Assembly (NCBI RefSeq): GCF_900129215.1
Contig: NZ_FQUQ01000003.1
Coordinates: 328,101-392,100 of the forward strand
Direction: 5' to 3'
DNA: 64,000 nt
Origin: Pedobacter caeni
Lineage (GTDB): Bacteria > Bacteroidota > Bacteroidia > Sphingobacteriales > Sphingobacteriaceae
The position numbers were made by a program, and so were the translations under genes. Positions 43,151-52,178 of this stretch are shown piece after piece; the first letter of the stretch is position 1; each line of letters starts with the position of its first letter. Under the pieces are notes generated by a model. That model was given only the letters and a program-made list of their open reading frames with translations, made no database searches and was not told where the DNA came from.

Positions 43151-43753
43151 TTAGTCTTCTACGATCTCATTGTTTGGGCCGATTTCTTCTTTGACCTCTT
43201 CTTTAAAATAAGTTTTCTGGTAAATAAGGATAATGACTACCCCTACCGAGATGGCTGCATCAGCGATGTTAAAAACAGGTCTGAAGAAGATGAAATCTTC
43301 CCCACCCCAGATCGGCACCCATGATGGGAAATTGCCCTGCAGAATAGGGAAGTAGAACATATCTACCACACGTCCATGAAACCAGCTTTCGTAGCCATAG
43401 ATCTTTCCATAAAGTACAGAGTCAATGATGTTACCTACTGCGCCGGAAAAGATCAGCGCTACATTCAGAATTAATCCCCTATGGTATTTTCTCTGAATCA
43501 GGTAATGTAATGCATATCCAATTCCTGCTACTGCCGCAATTCTGAATAAAGAAAGGGACAGTTTACCGAACTCTCCGCCAAACTCAAGGCCGAAAGCCAT
43601 TCCATTGTTCTCTGTGAAGTGAATGATAAACCAGTTGCCAATGATCTTAAACTCCTGACCAAGGTACATATTGGTTTTGATCCAGGTTTTTAACACCTGG
43701 TCTGCCAGCAAAACAAAAAAGATAATCAGTAAAGGTTTTGTATATCCCTTCAT
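43151..43753 (-). CDS. lspA: Lipoprotein signal peptidase II
   Basis: LspA cleaves prolipoprotein signal peptides at the inner membrane. The 200-residue protein has four helices and both aspartate motifs of the active site: GAVGNIIDSVLYG and FNIADAAISVGV. It is longer than E. coli LspA (164 residues) owing to an acidic C-terminal tail. Its ATG overlaps the stop of the DksA-like gene (TAATG), so translation is coupled. ileS and lspA are neighbours in E. coli too. Confidence 0.97.
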   Translation of the reverse strand: MKGYTKPLLIIFFVLLADQVLKTWIKTNMYLGQEFKIIGNWFIIHFTENNGMAFGLEFGGEFGKLSLSLFRIAAVAGIGYALHYLIQRKYHRGLILNVALIFSGAVGNIIDSVLYGKIYGYESWFHGRVVDMFYFPILQGNFPSWVPIWGGEDFIFFRPVFNIADAAISVGVVIILIYQKTYFKEEVKEEIGPNNEIVED

Positions 43754-44136
43754 TAGCTTTGCTTCATTTTAGCTTCCATGCTTAACGTCGCATGCGGAAC
43801 TGCACGAAGACGCTCTTTCTGGATAAGTTTACCTGTTTCACGGCAGATGCCATAAGTTTTGTTCTCGATACGTACCAATGCAGCTTCAAGATTCTCAATG
43901 AATTTTTTCTGACGTGCAGCCAGTTGGTTCAATTGTTCTTTTTCTAAAGTAGCAGACCCGTCTTCCAATGTTTTATATGTTCCTGAGGTGTCTTCAGTTC
44001 CGTTAGAGTTGGGGCTACTTAATGAGCTGGTTAGAGAAAGAAATTCTTCTCTGGCCATACGTAATTTTTCCTGAATTAATTCTTTAAACTCTTGAAGTTC
44101 ACTATCAGAATACCTTGTTTTTGTAGCTTTTTCCAT
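43753..44136 (-). CDS. TraR/DksA-family protein without zinc cysteines
   Basis: This is a 127-residue protein from ATG 44136 (MEKATKTRY); the frame is open upstream but overlaps ileS. A coiled-coil hairpin (about residues 10-85) is followed by the DksA-type C-terminal motif YGICRETGKLIQKERLRAVPH. Only one of the usual four zinc cysteines remains (GICRETG). The Bacteroidota DksA-like form typically looks like this. It may bind the RNA polymerase secondary channel and act in the stringent response. It lies between ileS (4 bp away) and lspA (overlapping). Confidence 0.9.
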   Translation of the reverse strand: MEKATKTRYSDSELQEFKELIQEKLRMAREEFLSLTSSLSSPNSNGTEDTSGTYKTLEDGSATLEKEQLNQLAARQKKFIENLEAALVRIENKTYGICRETGKLIQKERLRAVPHATLSMEAKMKQS

Positions 44137-44140
44137 AATA

Positions 44141-47100
44141 TTATTGTTTTGCAATCGAAATATGTAGTTCAACATCGTCGATTACGATTTTGTTTCCATT
44201 ATCTAAATTATCTATTAAATTAATTTTATCCGCTAAGATTTCCGAGCAAATGTATGTTTTATTTTGTGCTACTGCATTTGCAATCAAATTATCGTTTTGT
44301 AAAGACACGGTAATCCTATCGGTAACCTCAAAGTTCAGTTCCTTTCTCAGGTTCTGGATTCTGTTGATCAGTTCACGTGATAAACCTTCCTGTTTCAGCT
44401 CGTCTGTAATGGTCACATCCAATGCAACAGTCAGTTTTCCTAAATTGGTCACCTGCCATCCCGGAATGTCTTCCGCGATGATCTCTACATCACTCAGCTG
44501 CACTACATATTCCGTGCCCGGAATCGGGTATTCGCCTGCCGCTTCAAATGCAGCAAGTTCTTCCTGATTCAGGTTATTGATCACTTCGGCCACCAGTTTC
44601 ATGTCCTTACCTACTTTAGGGCCAAGGGCCTTAAAGTTTGGTTTGATTTTTTTCTTAATGAAACCTGCAGCATCGGTAATGTATTCAATATCCTTGATGT
44701 TCGTTTCCGAAAGAATCAGTTCTTTTACCAGCTCTACCTGTGTTGCAAATTTCTGATCCAATACCGGAACCAATATTTTTGCCAGTGGCTGACGAACATT
44801 GATGCTGCTTTTCTTACGTAAAGAAAGGACCATCGAAGAAATGTTCTGTGCCAGTTCCATGCGCTCATTCAGCTCTTTATCTATCAGGGAAGCATCCGCT
44901 TCTTTCCATAACGTTAAATGTACAGATTCCACGGTGTTATTATGGTCTGCAACAGATAAATTCTGGAACAACCAATCTGCAAAGAAAGGTGCTACCGGCG
45001 ACATGATCTGTGCGATGCTTGTCAGACAGGTATATAACGTTTCATAAGCAGCTTTTTTATCAGCAGTCATTTCTCCCTTCCAGAAACGGCGGCGGGACAA
45101 ACGGATATACCAGTTGCTCAGGTGTTCGTCTACGAAAGTCTGAATCGCTCTGGAAGCTTTAGTCGGCTCATAAGCCTGGTAATTCTCATCCACTTCCGCG
45201 ATCAGTGTTTGTAATAAAGACAAGATCCATCTGTCCAGTTCACTGCGCTCAGCTACCGGCGTTTCGTTGTGCTCATCGATCACAAACTTGTCGATATTCG
45301 CATATAAGGCAAAGAAGGAATACGTATTGTAAAGCGTTCCGAAAAACTTACGGCGCACTTCATCAATACCATCCAGGTTAAACTTAAGGTTGTCCCATGG
45401 AGAGGCATTGCTGATCATATACCAACGGGTGGCATCAGCGCTATACGTATCTATCGTAGAAAAAGGATCCACACCATTGCCTAAACGCTTAGACATTTTG
45501 TTGCCGTTCTTATCCAGTACCAATCCATTGGAAACTACATTTTTAAATGCAACTCCCGGATTGCCCACTCTTTCGTTGATGGCTTTGATTTCCTCACTGG
45601 ATTCACTTAACATCACCGCAATGGCATGTAAAGTAAAGAACCAGCCACGGGTCTGATCTACACCCTCTGCAATGAAATCCGCAGGGTATGCATTTTCAAA
45701 CTCTTCTTTGTTTTCAAAAGGGAAGTGCCATTGTGCATAAGGCATGGCACCACTGTCAAACCAAACGTCAATCAGGTCTAACTCACGAACCATTCTTTCT
45801 CCTGTAGAAGAGGTCAGGATCACATCATCCACATAAGGACGGTGCATGTCTTTCAACTCAAAACCAGCCTCCATGAAACCAGCCTCAACAGATTTTTGGA
45901 TCTCTGCATTCAGCTCTTCAATAGATCCGATACATTTCTCTTCCTGACCATCGGCAGTACGCCAGATCGGAAGCGGAGTACCCCAATAACGGGAACGGGA
46001 TAAGTTCCAGTCTACCAGGTTTTCCAGCCAGTTGCCGAAGCGTCCTGTTCCGGTTGCTTCCGGTTTCCAGTTGATGGTTTTGTTTAAAGCCACCATTTTC
46101 TCTTTTACAGCAGTGGTTCTGATGAACCAGCTGTCTAAAGGATAATAAAGGATCGGCTTATCAGTTCTCCAGCAATGGGGATAACTGTGTTCATATTTCT
46201 TAACGTCGAATGCTTTGTTGTCTTCTTTTAATTTGATGGCAATGAGCACATCTGTAGGTTTAAAATCAGCAGCAGCACGTTCTTCATCTGAATAGTATTC
46301 TTCTTTTACATAACGACCGGCAAAGTCAGTTACTTCATTCACAAACTTTCCTTGTTTATTAACAAGAGGAGCTTCATTGCCATTTTCGTCTTTTACCAAT
46401 ACCGAAGGAACGCCATTTTCTCTGGCAACACGAAAATCGTCTGCACCAAAGATCGAAGCGGTATGTACAATACCAGTTCCGTCTTCTGTAGTTACAAAGT
46501 CACCAGGAATCACGCGGAAAGCATTTTGCTCCAGGTCTTCATTGGTCACATAAGGCATCAGCTGATGGTAGTGTAAGTCTACCAGTTCTTTTCCTTTAAA
46601 TTCGGCTGCAATCGTCCATGGGATCAGTTTGTCGCCTCCTTTGAAATCTTCAAAAGAAAGGTCTTTTGCATCCGCTTTGAAATGTTTCGATACCAGGTCT
46701 TTCGCCAATACCACGCTGACAGGCAGGAAGGTATATGGGTTGAAAGTTTTGACCTTCACATAAGTGATTTTATCCCCAACGGCTAAAGCACAGTTGGAAG
46801 GTAAAGTCCATGGGGTAGTCGTCCAGGCAATGATCGCTGTTTCTTCCGTTTCATTTTCAAAAAGCTGGCTCATCAAAGGATGTTCCTGGTCTTTTTTAAG
46901 GAAAAACTGTGCAGTGATCGAAGTGTCCTTCAACATTTTATACGTGCCTGGCTGGTTTAGCTCATGTGAGCTTAAACCTGTTCCTGCGGCAGGAGAGTAA
47001 GGTTGTACCGTGTAGCCTTTGTATAAAAGCCCTTTGTCGTAAAATGATTTTAAGATCGACCAAAGGGATTCGATATACTCGTTCTCATAAGTTACGTAAG

Positions 47101-47539
47101 GGTTTTCCAGATCTACCCAGTATCCCATTTTCTCCGTCAGGTCATCCCATACATCAGTGTATTTCATGACTTCCTCACGACAGGCCGTATTGTATTCTTC
47201 AACGGAAATCTTCTTTCCGATATCTTCTTTTGTAATGCCTAACTTTTTCTCTACTGCAAGCTCAATAGGCAAACCATGAGTATCCCATCCGCCTTTGCGT
47301 TTTACCTGAAAACCTTTTAAAGTTTTATACCGGCAAAAAATATCTTTAATGGCACGTGCCATTACGTGGTGAATCCCGGGCATTCCGTTTGCGGAAGGCG
47401 GGCCCTCATAAAAAGTAAATGGGTTCGATTTTGAACGTGTAGAAATGCTCTTCTCAAAGATGTTTTCCGCTTTCCAAAAATCAAGTATCTCTTTTCCTAT
47501 TTTAGCTAGTTCCAGTTGTTTAAATTCCCTATACATCAA
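44141..47539 (-). CDS. ileS: Isoleucine-tRNA ligase, eukaryote-like type 2
   Basis: At 1132 residues this is longer than type 1 IleRS (about 940). The class I signature that is normally HxGH reads GIHH at residues 55-58 (GMPGIHHVMARAIKD). The second signature is GNKMSKRLGNG near residue 680. The editing domain is present, with TTPWTLPSNCAL and GTGIVHTASIFGADDF. These features mark IleRS2, the eukaryote-like type tied to mupirocin resistance, in which the first and third positions of HxGH are exchanged. It leads an operon with the DksA-like gene and lspA, behind a -7 box at 47567. Confidence 0.96.
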   Translation of the reverse strand: MMYREFKQLELAKIGKEILDFWKAENIFEKSISTRSKSNPFTFYEGPPSANGMPGIHHVMARAIKDIFCRYKTLKGFQVKRKGGWDTHGLPIELAVEKKLGITKEDIGKKISVEEYNTACREEVMKYTDVWDDLTEKMGYWVDLENPYVTYENEYIESLWSILKSFYDKGLLYKGYTVQPYSPAAGTGLSSHELNQPGTYKMLKDTSITAQFFLKKDQEHPLMSQLFENETEETAIIAWTTTPWTLPSNCALAVGDKITYVKVKTFNPYTFLPVSVVLAKDLVSKHFKADAKDLSFEDFKGGDKLIPWTIAAEFKGKELVDLHYHQLMPYVTNEDLEQNAFRVIPGDFVTTEDGTGIVHTASIFGADDFRVARENGVPSVLVKDENGNEAPLVNKQGKFVNEVTDFAGRYVKEEYYSDEERAAADFKPTDVLIAIKLKEDNKAFDVKKYEHSYPHCWRTDKPILYYPLDSWFIRTTAVKEKMVALNKTINWKPEATGTGRFGNWLENLVDWNLSRSRYWGTPLPIWRTADGQEEKCIGSIEELNAEIQKSVEAGFMEAGFELKDMHRPYVDDVILTSSTGERMVRELDLIDVWFDSGAMPYAQWHFPFENKEEFENAYPADFIAEGVDQTRGWFFTLHAIAVMLSESSEEIKAINERVGNPGVAFKNVVSNGLVLDKNGNKMSKRLGNGVDPFSTIDTYSADATRWYMISNASPWDNLKFNLDGIDEVRRKFFGTLYNTYSFFALYANIDKFVIDEHNETPVAERSELDRWILSLLQTLIAEVDENYQAYEPTKASRAIQTFVDEHLSNWYIRLSRRRFWKGEMTADKKAAYETLYTCLTSIAQIMSPVAPFFADWLFQNLSVADHNNTVESVHLTLWKEADASLIDKELNERMELAQNISSMVLSLRKKSSINVRQPLAKILVPVLDQKFATQVELVKELILSETNIKDIEYITDAAGFIKKKIKPNFKALGPKVGKDMKLVAEVINNLNQEELAAFEAAGEYPIPGTEYVVQLSDVEIIAEDIPGWQVTNLGKLTVALDVTITDELKQEGLSRELINRIQNLRKELNFEVTDRITVSLQNDNLIANAVAQNKTYICSEILADKINLIDNLDNGNKIVIDDVELHISIAKQ

Positions 47540-47566
47540 TCAAGTATCTCCAAAAAATTAAGGATG

Positions 47567-47574
47567 CAAAGTTA
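47567..47574 (-). promoter_or_regulatory. -7 promoter element TAACTTTG for ileS
   Basis: On the minus strand this reads TAACTTTG, an exact TAnnTTTG match 27 nt upstream of the ileS ATG. I see no T-box leader. Confidence 0.5.
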
Positions 47575-47777
47575 CATTTTTAGAATTAAAAAATGTAGTG
47601 TTATCATCATCTTATAAGCGATGATCCTTACAATCCAAATGTTATTATAAATCAGGATCGTAAAATAGGAAAAAAAATAGATTAATCCTGCTCTTGTGCA
47701 AGTACAGGAGGTTTTTCTTTTTTAAGATTGGATTGATTTTTGTTGCGTCATGGTTAATAATTTAATGGCCTCCCGTG

Positions 47778-48026
47778 ATGATAAAAGTATTGAAACTTCA
47801 GAAAGCTGTGATGGCCATTGTATTGGGCATCATTGCACTTATTGCGTATAAGGTGATGAGTGTGAATGATATGGAATCAAGCATTTATATGCTGGAATTG
47901 TCAGGACTCTTATTTGTGCTGGGAGCCCTGCTGTTTCTCTATCCTATATTCTTTGCTAAAAAAGATAAAGAAGGGAATGTAGAGCTGGATCCGGAGCAAC
48001 AGGAGGAAGGAACAGCAGAACAATAA
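47778..48026 (+). CDS. Small two-helix membrane protein
   Basis: This 82-residue protein (ATG 47778 preferred to GTG 47775) has two helices (about residues 9-27 and 37-58) and a charged, acidic tail (LDPEQQEEGTAEQ). No motif identifies it. It is divergent from ileS. Its tail composition and length make it plausible as real, and I recall nothing known of its function. Confidence 0.7.
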   Translation: MIKVLKLQKAVMAIVLGIIALIAYKVMSVNDMESSIYMLELSGLLFVLGALLFLYPIFFAKKDKEGNVELDPEQQEEGTAEQ

Positions 48027-48038
48027 TGCTTTGAATAA

Positions 48039-48089
48039 ATTAAAGAAAGGAAGCATCACACCTGAGCATTTCCGCCCCCTCTCTTTAAT
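48039..48089. terminator. Probable bidirectional terminator
   Basis: ATTAAAGAAAGG can pair with CCTCTCTTTAAT (one mismatch) across a loop of about 27 bases, followed by T-rich sequence. It lies between the convergent small protein and phospholipase genes. Confidence 0.45.
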
Positions 48090-48103
48090 CTTTCTTTTCT
48101 TTT

Positions 48104-50488
48104 TTACAGGATCCCGGCCATATAAGGGTCGGTGATTCCTTCTTCACCTGTCTCTACATGTCCGGCATATTGTTTACTGAACGCCTCATGGCCTTTGATC
48201 CCGATACTGAAGTCGTACCAGGAAGAACTTTTTTGCAGGTCAACAATGATCTTTGCTTTTCCTTTAGCGGATAAAGTAATTTCTTTTGTTTTATTCTTTT
48301 CGTAGGTATTGTCTTTGATGGTCAGCTTCAATTCTTTGGTTCCTTCATTTTCAAGAATCAGCTGAACATTTCCGGTTAATTTTTTTGTCAGCATTCCTGA
48401 AGCTTCGTATTCGCAGCGGATTTTCAATGACGGATCATTTTTGTTTCCTTTAAACTGACGGAAGAAGCCATTGGGACCGCTGATACACAAATGATAGTGT
48501 TCTTTTTCGAAGTCAGCCAGTTTGAACTGATCACTGATCTTGTCGCCGGCACTAAGGGCATAAGACCATGTTTTTCCTGCTGCTCCTTTGTAAAGAACAG
48601 GGGTATACATCAGGAATGGCGTGCCTACGGGCACGAGTTTCTGTCCAAAATTCCCTTTGCCGGATTCAAAATCAATACGAATGTGAAGTTGTTCTGCATC
48701 CAGACTACTTTCTGCGAAGGGCTGATAAGGCAATGCACAGGAAGGGCGAGTTCCTTTTTCCTGCTGCGGCATTGCGGAAGGGGATCCGGCAGAGAAAGAT
48801 GGAAGGGCGTTGATCTGTTTGATCTGCTCCGCTGTCAATGCATCAGGTTTTACCTGAGCGGGTTTATTTTTTGCGTTCTGGATTCCTGTGATCACGGCCT
48901 CTCTTTTCAAAGGGCTGACCGGGTTCGACTGATCTGCTTTTGCAGGCCTGAATACCGAGGTCAGGTCGCCACAGATTGCTCTTCTCCAGCTGCTGATGGT
49001 ACTGCTTTTGATTTTTTTACCTGTCTTTTTACCCAGGAAATTTTCGAGGAACATCAGACAGGAAGTATGGTCGAATACTTGTGAGTTTACATATCCGCCT
49101 TTGCTCCATGGAGAAGCCACAAGCATAGGCACACGGTATCCCAATCCAATCGGACTGTCTTTTTTCGATTCGTAATCTGCAGCGATGTCGATGTTTGCGG
49201 AAACTTTTCCGGTAGCAGCATCTCCGGGTTTCGGAACCACATAAGGCGGTATATGGTCAAAATATCCGTCATTCTCATCGTAGGTAAGAATGAAAATCGT
49301 TTTCTTCCATACTTCCGGATTTTTGGTCAGGATGTCTATGGCTTCAGAAACATACCAGGTGCCATATAGTGGGGAACTGGTATGGTCAGAGAATCTTTGG
49401 GGAGCAACCAGCCAGGATACTGTGGGCAATTTGCCATTGTCTACATCAGAACGGAACTGATGGAAGATGTCGTTTTTAGGAATATTCAGTGTTTGCTGTT
49501 TCCCCTGATCATCGGTAAATGTAAATGGAGCAAGTTCCAGGTAGTTTTGTGGTGCGTTGATATTGGTTGCAAAAGCTTTGTCGATCAGGTTTTTCTCCCG
49601 GTTGGTTAGCTTGTTGTATTTTTCAGTTACTTCTGCCGCAGTTAAGGCAGGCTTACTCGTTCGATCTCCGTTTTTTCTGAAATAAGCAGAGAGCTTGACG
49701 TTATATCGTTTTACATATTCAATGGCATTATCGCCATAATTGCCCAACCAGTCGTCTACGCTGTCGCCCTTTAAATCGGCAGTCCAGATTTCGTTCTGGT
49801 AGATTTTCCAGCTGATGTCGTTGTCCTCCAGCAGTTCAGGAAAGGTTTCCCAGTCTACATAAGCATTTTCACGTGATTCTGCCTGGGAATTGTTGACTGC
49901 AGCAACAGAAGTTCCGTTTTGTTCCGGACGGATGGTCCCGCTCCAGAAAAACAAACGGTTGGGGGTAGTTCCCGTTAGGGAAGAACAAAAGTTATGGTCA
50001 CATATCGTGAAAGCATCAGCCATAGCATAATAAAATGGCACATCGGTACGGTCATAATAACCTAAACACATATGTGATTTTACGGGCACCCACTTGTCGT
50101 ACTTTCCATTGTTGCGCGCAGCAAGCTGATCGGTCCAGGAATGGGGCAGTCCACCTTGCCAGGTGATCTTTGTTTTGTTGATGTCGACATGAAAAGGGGC
50201 AAATGTTTTCCCTTCTGCATCTTTTTGAAGCCATACCTTATTCTGGTCAGGAAGGGTAAAGGTTCTTGGGTCGTTAAAACCACGGACTCCTTTTAGCTTG
50301 CCAAACATATGGTCGAAAGACCTGTTTTCCTGCATCAGAAAAACAACATGTTCCGCATCATAAAATGTCGATCCGGGATTGGCACTGATGGCCATGGCCT
50401 TTTGGATAGACATTGGGATAACATTAGGGAGTCCGGCGGCCCCGGATAGCAAGGCTGCCTTTTTTAAAAATGATCTTCTTGAATCCAT
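48104..50488 (-). CDS. Phospholipase C, phosphocholine-specific type, Tat-exported
   Basis: This 794-residue protein has a Tat signal (SRRSFLKK, hydrophobic segment to about residue 33). The alkaline-phosphatase-fold phosphoesterase domain follows, with EHVVFLMQENRSFDHMFGKL, HFCSSLTGTTPNRLFFWSG and FILTYDENDGYFDHIPPP-type residues (here YDENDGYFDHIPPY). One or two C-terminal DUF756 beta domains (about 620-785) complete it. It resembles Pseudomonas PlcH/PlcN and acid phosphatase AcpA relatives, which release phosphocholine from lipids. The gene is single, with a -7 box at 50511. Confidence 0.93.
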   Translation of the reverse strand: MDSRRSFLKKAALLSGAAGLPNVIPMSIQKAMAISANPGSTFYDAEHVVFLMQENRSFDHMFGKLKGVRGFNDPRTFTLPDQNKVWLQKDAEGKTFAPFHVDINKTKITWQGGLPHSWTDQLAARNNGKYDKWVPVKSHMCLGYYDRTDVPFYYAMADAFTICDHNFCSSLTGTTPNRLFFWSGTIRPEQNGTSVAAVNNSQAESRENAYVDWETFPELLEDNDISWKIYQNEIWTADLKGDSVDDWLGNYGDNAIEYVKRYNVKLSAYFRKNGDRTSKPALTAAEVTEKYNKLTNREKNLIDKAFATNINAPQNYLELAPFTFTDDQGKQQTLNIPKNDIFHQFRSDVDNGKLPTVSWLVAPQRFSDHTSSPLYGTWYVSEAIDILTKNPEVWKKTIFILTYDENDGYFDHIPPYVVPKPGDAATGKVSANIDIAADYESKKDSPIGLGYRVPMLVASPWSKGGYVNSQVFDHTSCLMFLENFLGKKTGKKIKSSTISSWRRAICGDLTSVFRPAKADQSNPVSPLKREAVITGIQNAKNKPAQVKPDALTAEQIKQINALPSFSAGSPSAMPQQEKGTRPSCALPYQPFAESSLDAEQLHIRIDFESGKGNFGQKLVPVGTPFLMYTPVLYKGAAGKTWSYALSAGDKISDQFKLADFEKEHYHLCISGPNGFFRQFKGNKNDPSLKIRCEYEASGMLTKKLTGNVQLILENEGTKELKLTIKDNTYEKNKTKEITLSAKGKAKIIVDLQKSSSWYDFSIGIKGHEAFSKQYAGHVETGEEGITDPYMAGIL

Positions 50489-50510
50489 TGTATTGGTTTG
50501 TGTGTATGTT

Positions 50511-50518
50511 CAAATGTA
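50511..50518 (-). promoter_or_regulatory. -7 promoter element TACATTTG for the phospholipase C gene
   Basis: On the minus strand this reads TACATTTG, an exact TAnnTTTG match 22 nt upstream of the phospholipase ATG. Confidence 0.5.
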
Positions 50519-50712
50519 ACAAGATTGAGGATTAAAAATAATTTTTTGAGATGAAAATGAAGGCAATGACGCTTAAGATGTTACGATACGGGCATTGATC
50601 ATCCTGGCTTAACATTTTGGACAAGATTGCTTAACCCCGCTTCAGATCCGGGTGTTATTTATTCACATTTTTATGCTATTTTACAGCTTTAAACACCTAA
50701 ACTAATTTTCTT

Positions 50713-52158
50713 ATGATAAAGTATCTTGGCGGCGCGCTGGTCATTGGCGGAGTATTGACTTCAATTTTGAGTACAGAAGATAAAGCAATTGTTCATCCGC
50801 CAAAACGAAGCACTTCCAACGCCGGTTATCGTTTGCAGGAAAAAGCAGAACTGAATTACCGGAATTATTGCGGTGGTTGTCATGGAGAAAAGATGGATGC
50901 CTTTGTAGACCGCCAGTGGAAACACGGAAATACAAAAGAAGACCTCTTCAAGGCGATAAAAAACGGGTATGCGAATGAAGGAATGCCTGCCTTTGATTCC
51001 ACCTTTACCGACAAGGAAATCAAAGAACTATCAGATTATATTTTAAAAGGAATAAAAAATGTAGACCGCTATGCTGCGACAAAGAAACCGGTTAGCAATA
51101 TTTTCAAAACAGCCGAACTGACGATAAGGCTGGATACCGTGGCGAAAGGACTGGACATTCCATGGGGAATGGCTTTCTTGCCAAATGAGGAGTTGTTGGT
51201 TACCGATCGCAATGGCAAATTTTACAAGGTGAAAAAAGACAGGTCTTTAGAAGTCATCAATGGGGCTCCCGAGGTATTGGCAAAAGGACAGGGTGGTTTA
51301 ATGGATGTAGTCCTTGATCCCGCTTTTGCAACGAATAAGACTCTTTACCTCTCGTATTCTAAATTTAAAACCGAAGATGGAAAGGTATTGGCCACTACTG
51401 CAGTTGTGAAAGCAAGGCTGGAAGGAAATGAGCTGCTGGATCAGCGGGATATTTTTGTGGCCAAACCATGGTCCAGAACACAACACCATTACGGTTCCAG
51501 GATGCAGTTTGGAAAGGATGGCTATTTATACATCGCTGTGGGGGAAAGAGGAAATGAAAAACAGAACCCACAGGAGATCAAAGGGAATGACCTTGGAAAG
51601 ATCCACAGGATAAAAAGTGATGGCAGTATTCCTGCTGACAACCCATTTGTGAAAACCGAAGGTGCAGAAGCTTCCATTTTTACCTATGGTAACCGCAATC
51701 CTCAAGGGATGACCATTCATCCTCAGACTGGAGTCATCTGGGAGAATGAACATGGACCAAGGGGTGGGGATGAAATCAATATTGTCCAGCCTGGTAAAAA
51801 TTACGGTTGGCCGGTGGCCACTTATGGCATCAATTATAACGGAAAGATCATCAGCAATATTTCTGAAAAAGAAGGGATAACCGCGCCTTTACATTACTGG
51901 ATTCCTTCTATAGGGCCAAGTGGAATGGCTTTTGTTTCCGGAAGCCGTTATAAAGGATGGGAAGGAAACCTGCTTACCGGTTCCCTGCGTTTTGAATACC
52001 TGAACAGAAGTGTGCTGCAAGGAAATAAAGTGGTTAAAGAAGAAATTCTTTTCAAAAATATCGGCAGGTTAAGGGATGTGAGGATGGCACCTGATGGTTA
52101 TATCTACATTGCTGTAGAATCTCCGGGAATCGTTTATAAGCTGGTGCCCGTTAATTAA
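50713..52158 (+). CDS. Cytochrome c-PQQ sugar dehydrogenase fusion
   Basis: This 481-residue exported protein has a short N-terminal hydrophobic segment. A class I cytochrome c domain follows (CGGCH at about residues 54-58, axial Met likely in GMPAFDS). From about residue 145 there is a six-bladed beta-propeller of the soluble glucose/aldose sugar dehydrogenase (YliI-like) family. Motifs are GLDIPWGMAFLP, HHYGSRMQFGKDGYLYIAVGERG (in parts), GNRNPQGMTIHP, EHGPRGGDEINI and NYGWPVATYG. Catalytic His and PQQ-binding residues appear conserved. The domain order puts the cytochrome first, giving intramolecular electron transfer from PQQ to haem. The sugar substrate is unknown. Confidence 0.87.
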   Translation: MIKYLGGALVIGGVLTSILSTEDKAIVHPPKRSTSNAGYRLQEKAELNYRNYCGGCHGEKMDAFVDRQWKHGNTKEDLFKAIKNGYANEGMPAFDSTFTDKEIKELSDYILKGIKNVDRYAATKKPVSNIFKTAELTIRLDTVAKGLDIPWGMAFLPNEELLVTDRNGKFYKVKKDRSLEVINGAPEVLAKGQGGLMDVVLDPAFATNKTLYLSYSKFKTEDGKVLATTAVVKARLEGNELLDQRDIFVAKPWSRTQHHYGSRMQFGKDGYLYIAVGERGNEKQNPQEIKGNDLGKIHRIKSDGSIPADNPFVKTEGAEASIFTYGNRNPQGMTIHPQTGVIWENEHGPRGGDEINIVQPGKNYGWPVATYGINYNGKIISNISEKEGITAPLHYWIPSIGPSGMAFVSGSRYKGWEGNLLTGSLRFEYLNRSVLQGNKVVKEEILFKNIGRLRDVRMAPDGYIYIAVESPGIVYKLVPVN

Positions 52159-52178
52159 CCACTATAAGTCAGTGTCTG

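Noticed and set aside
48491..49084. 197-codon open frame opposite the phospholipase C gene
   Set aside because: Antisense to a complete, motif-rich gene; no signal or domain of its own.
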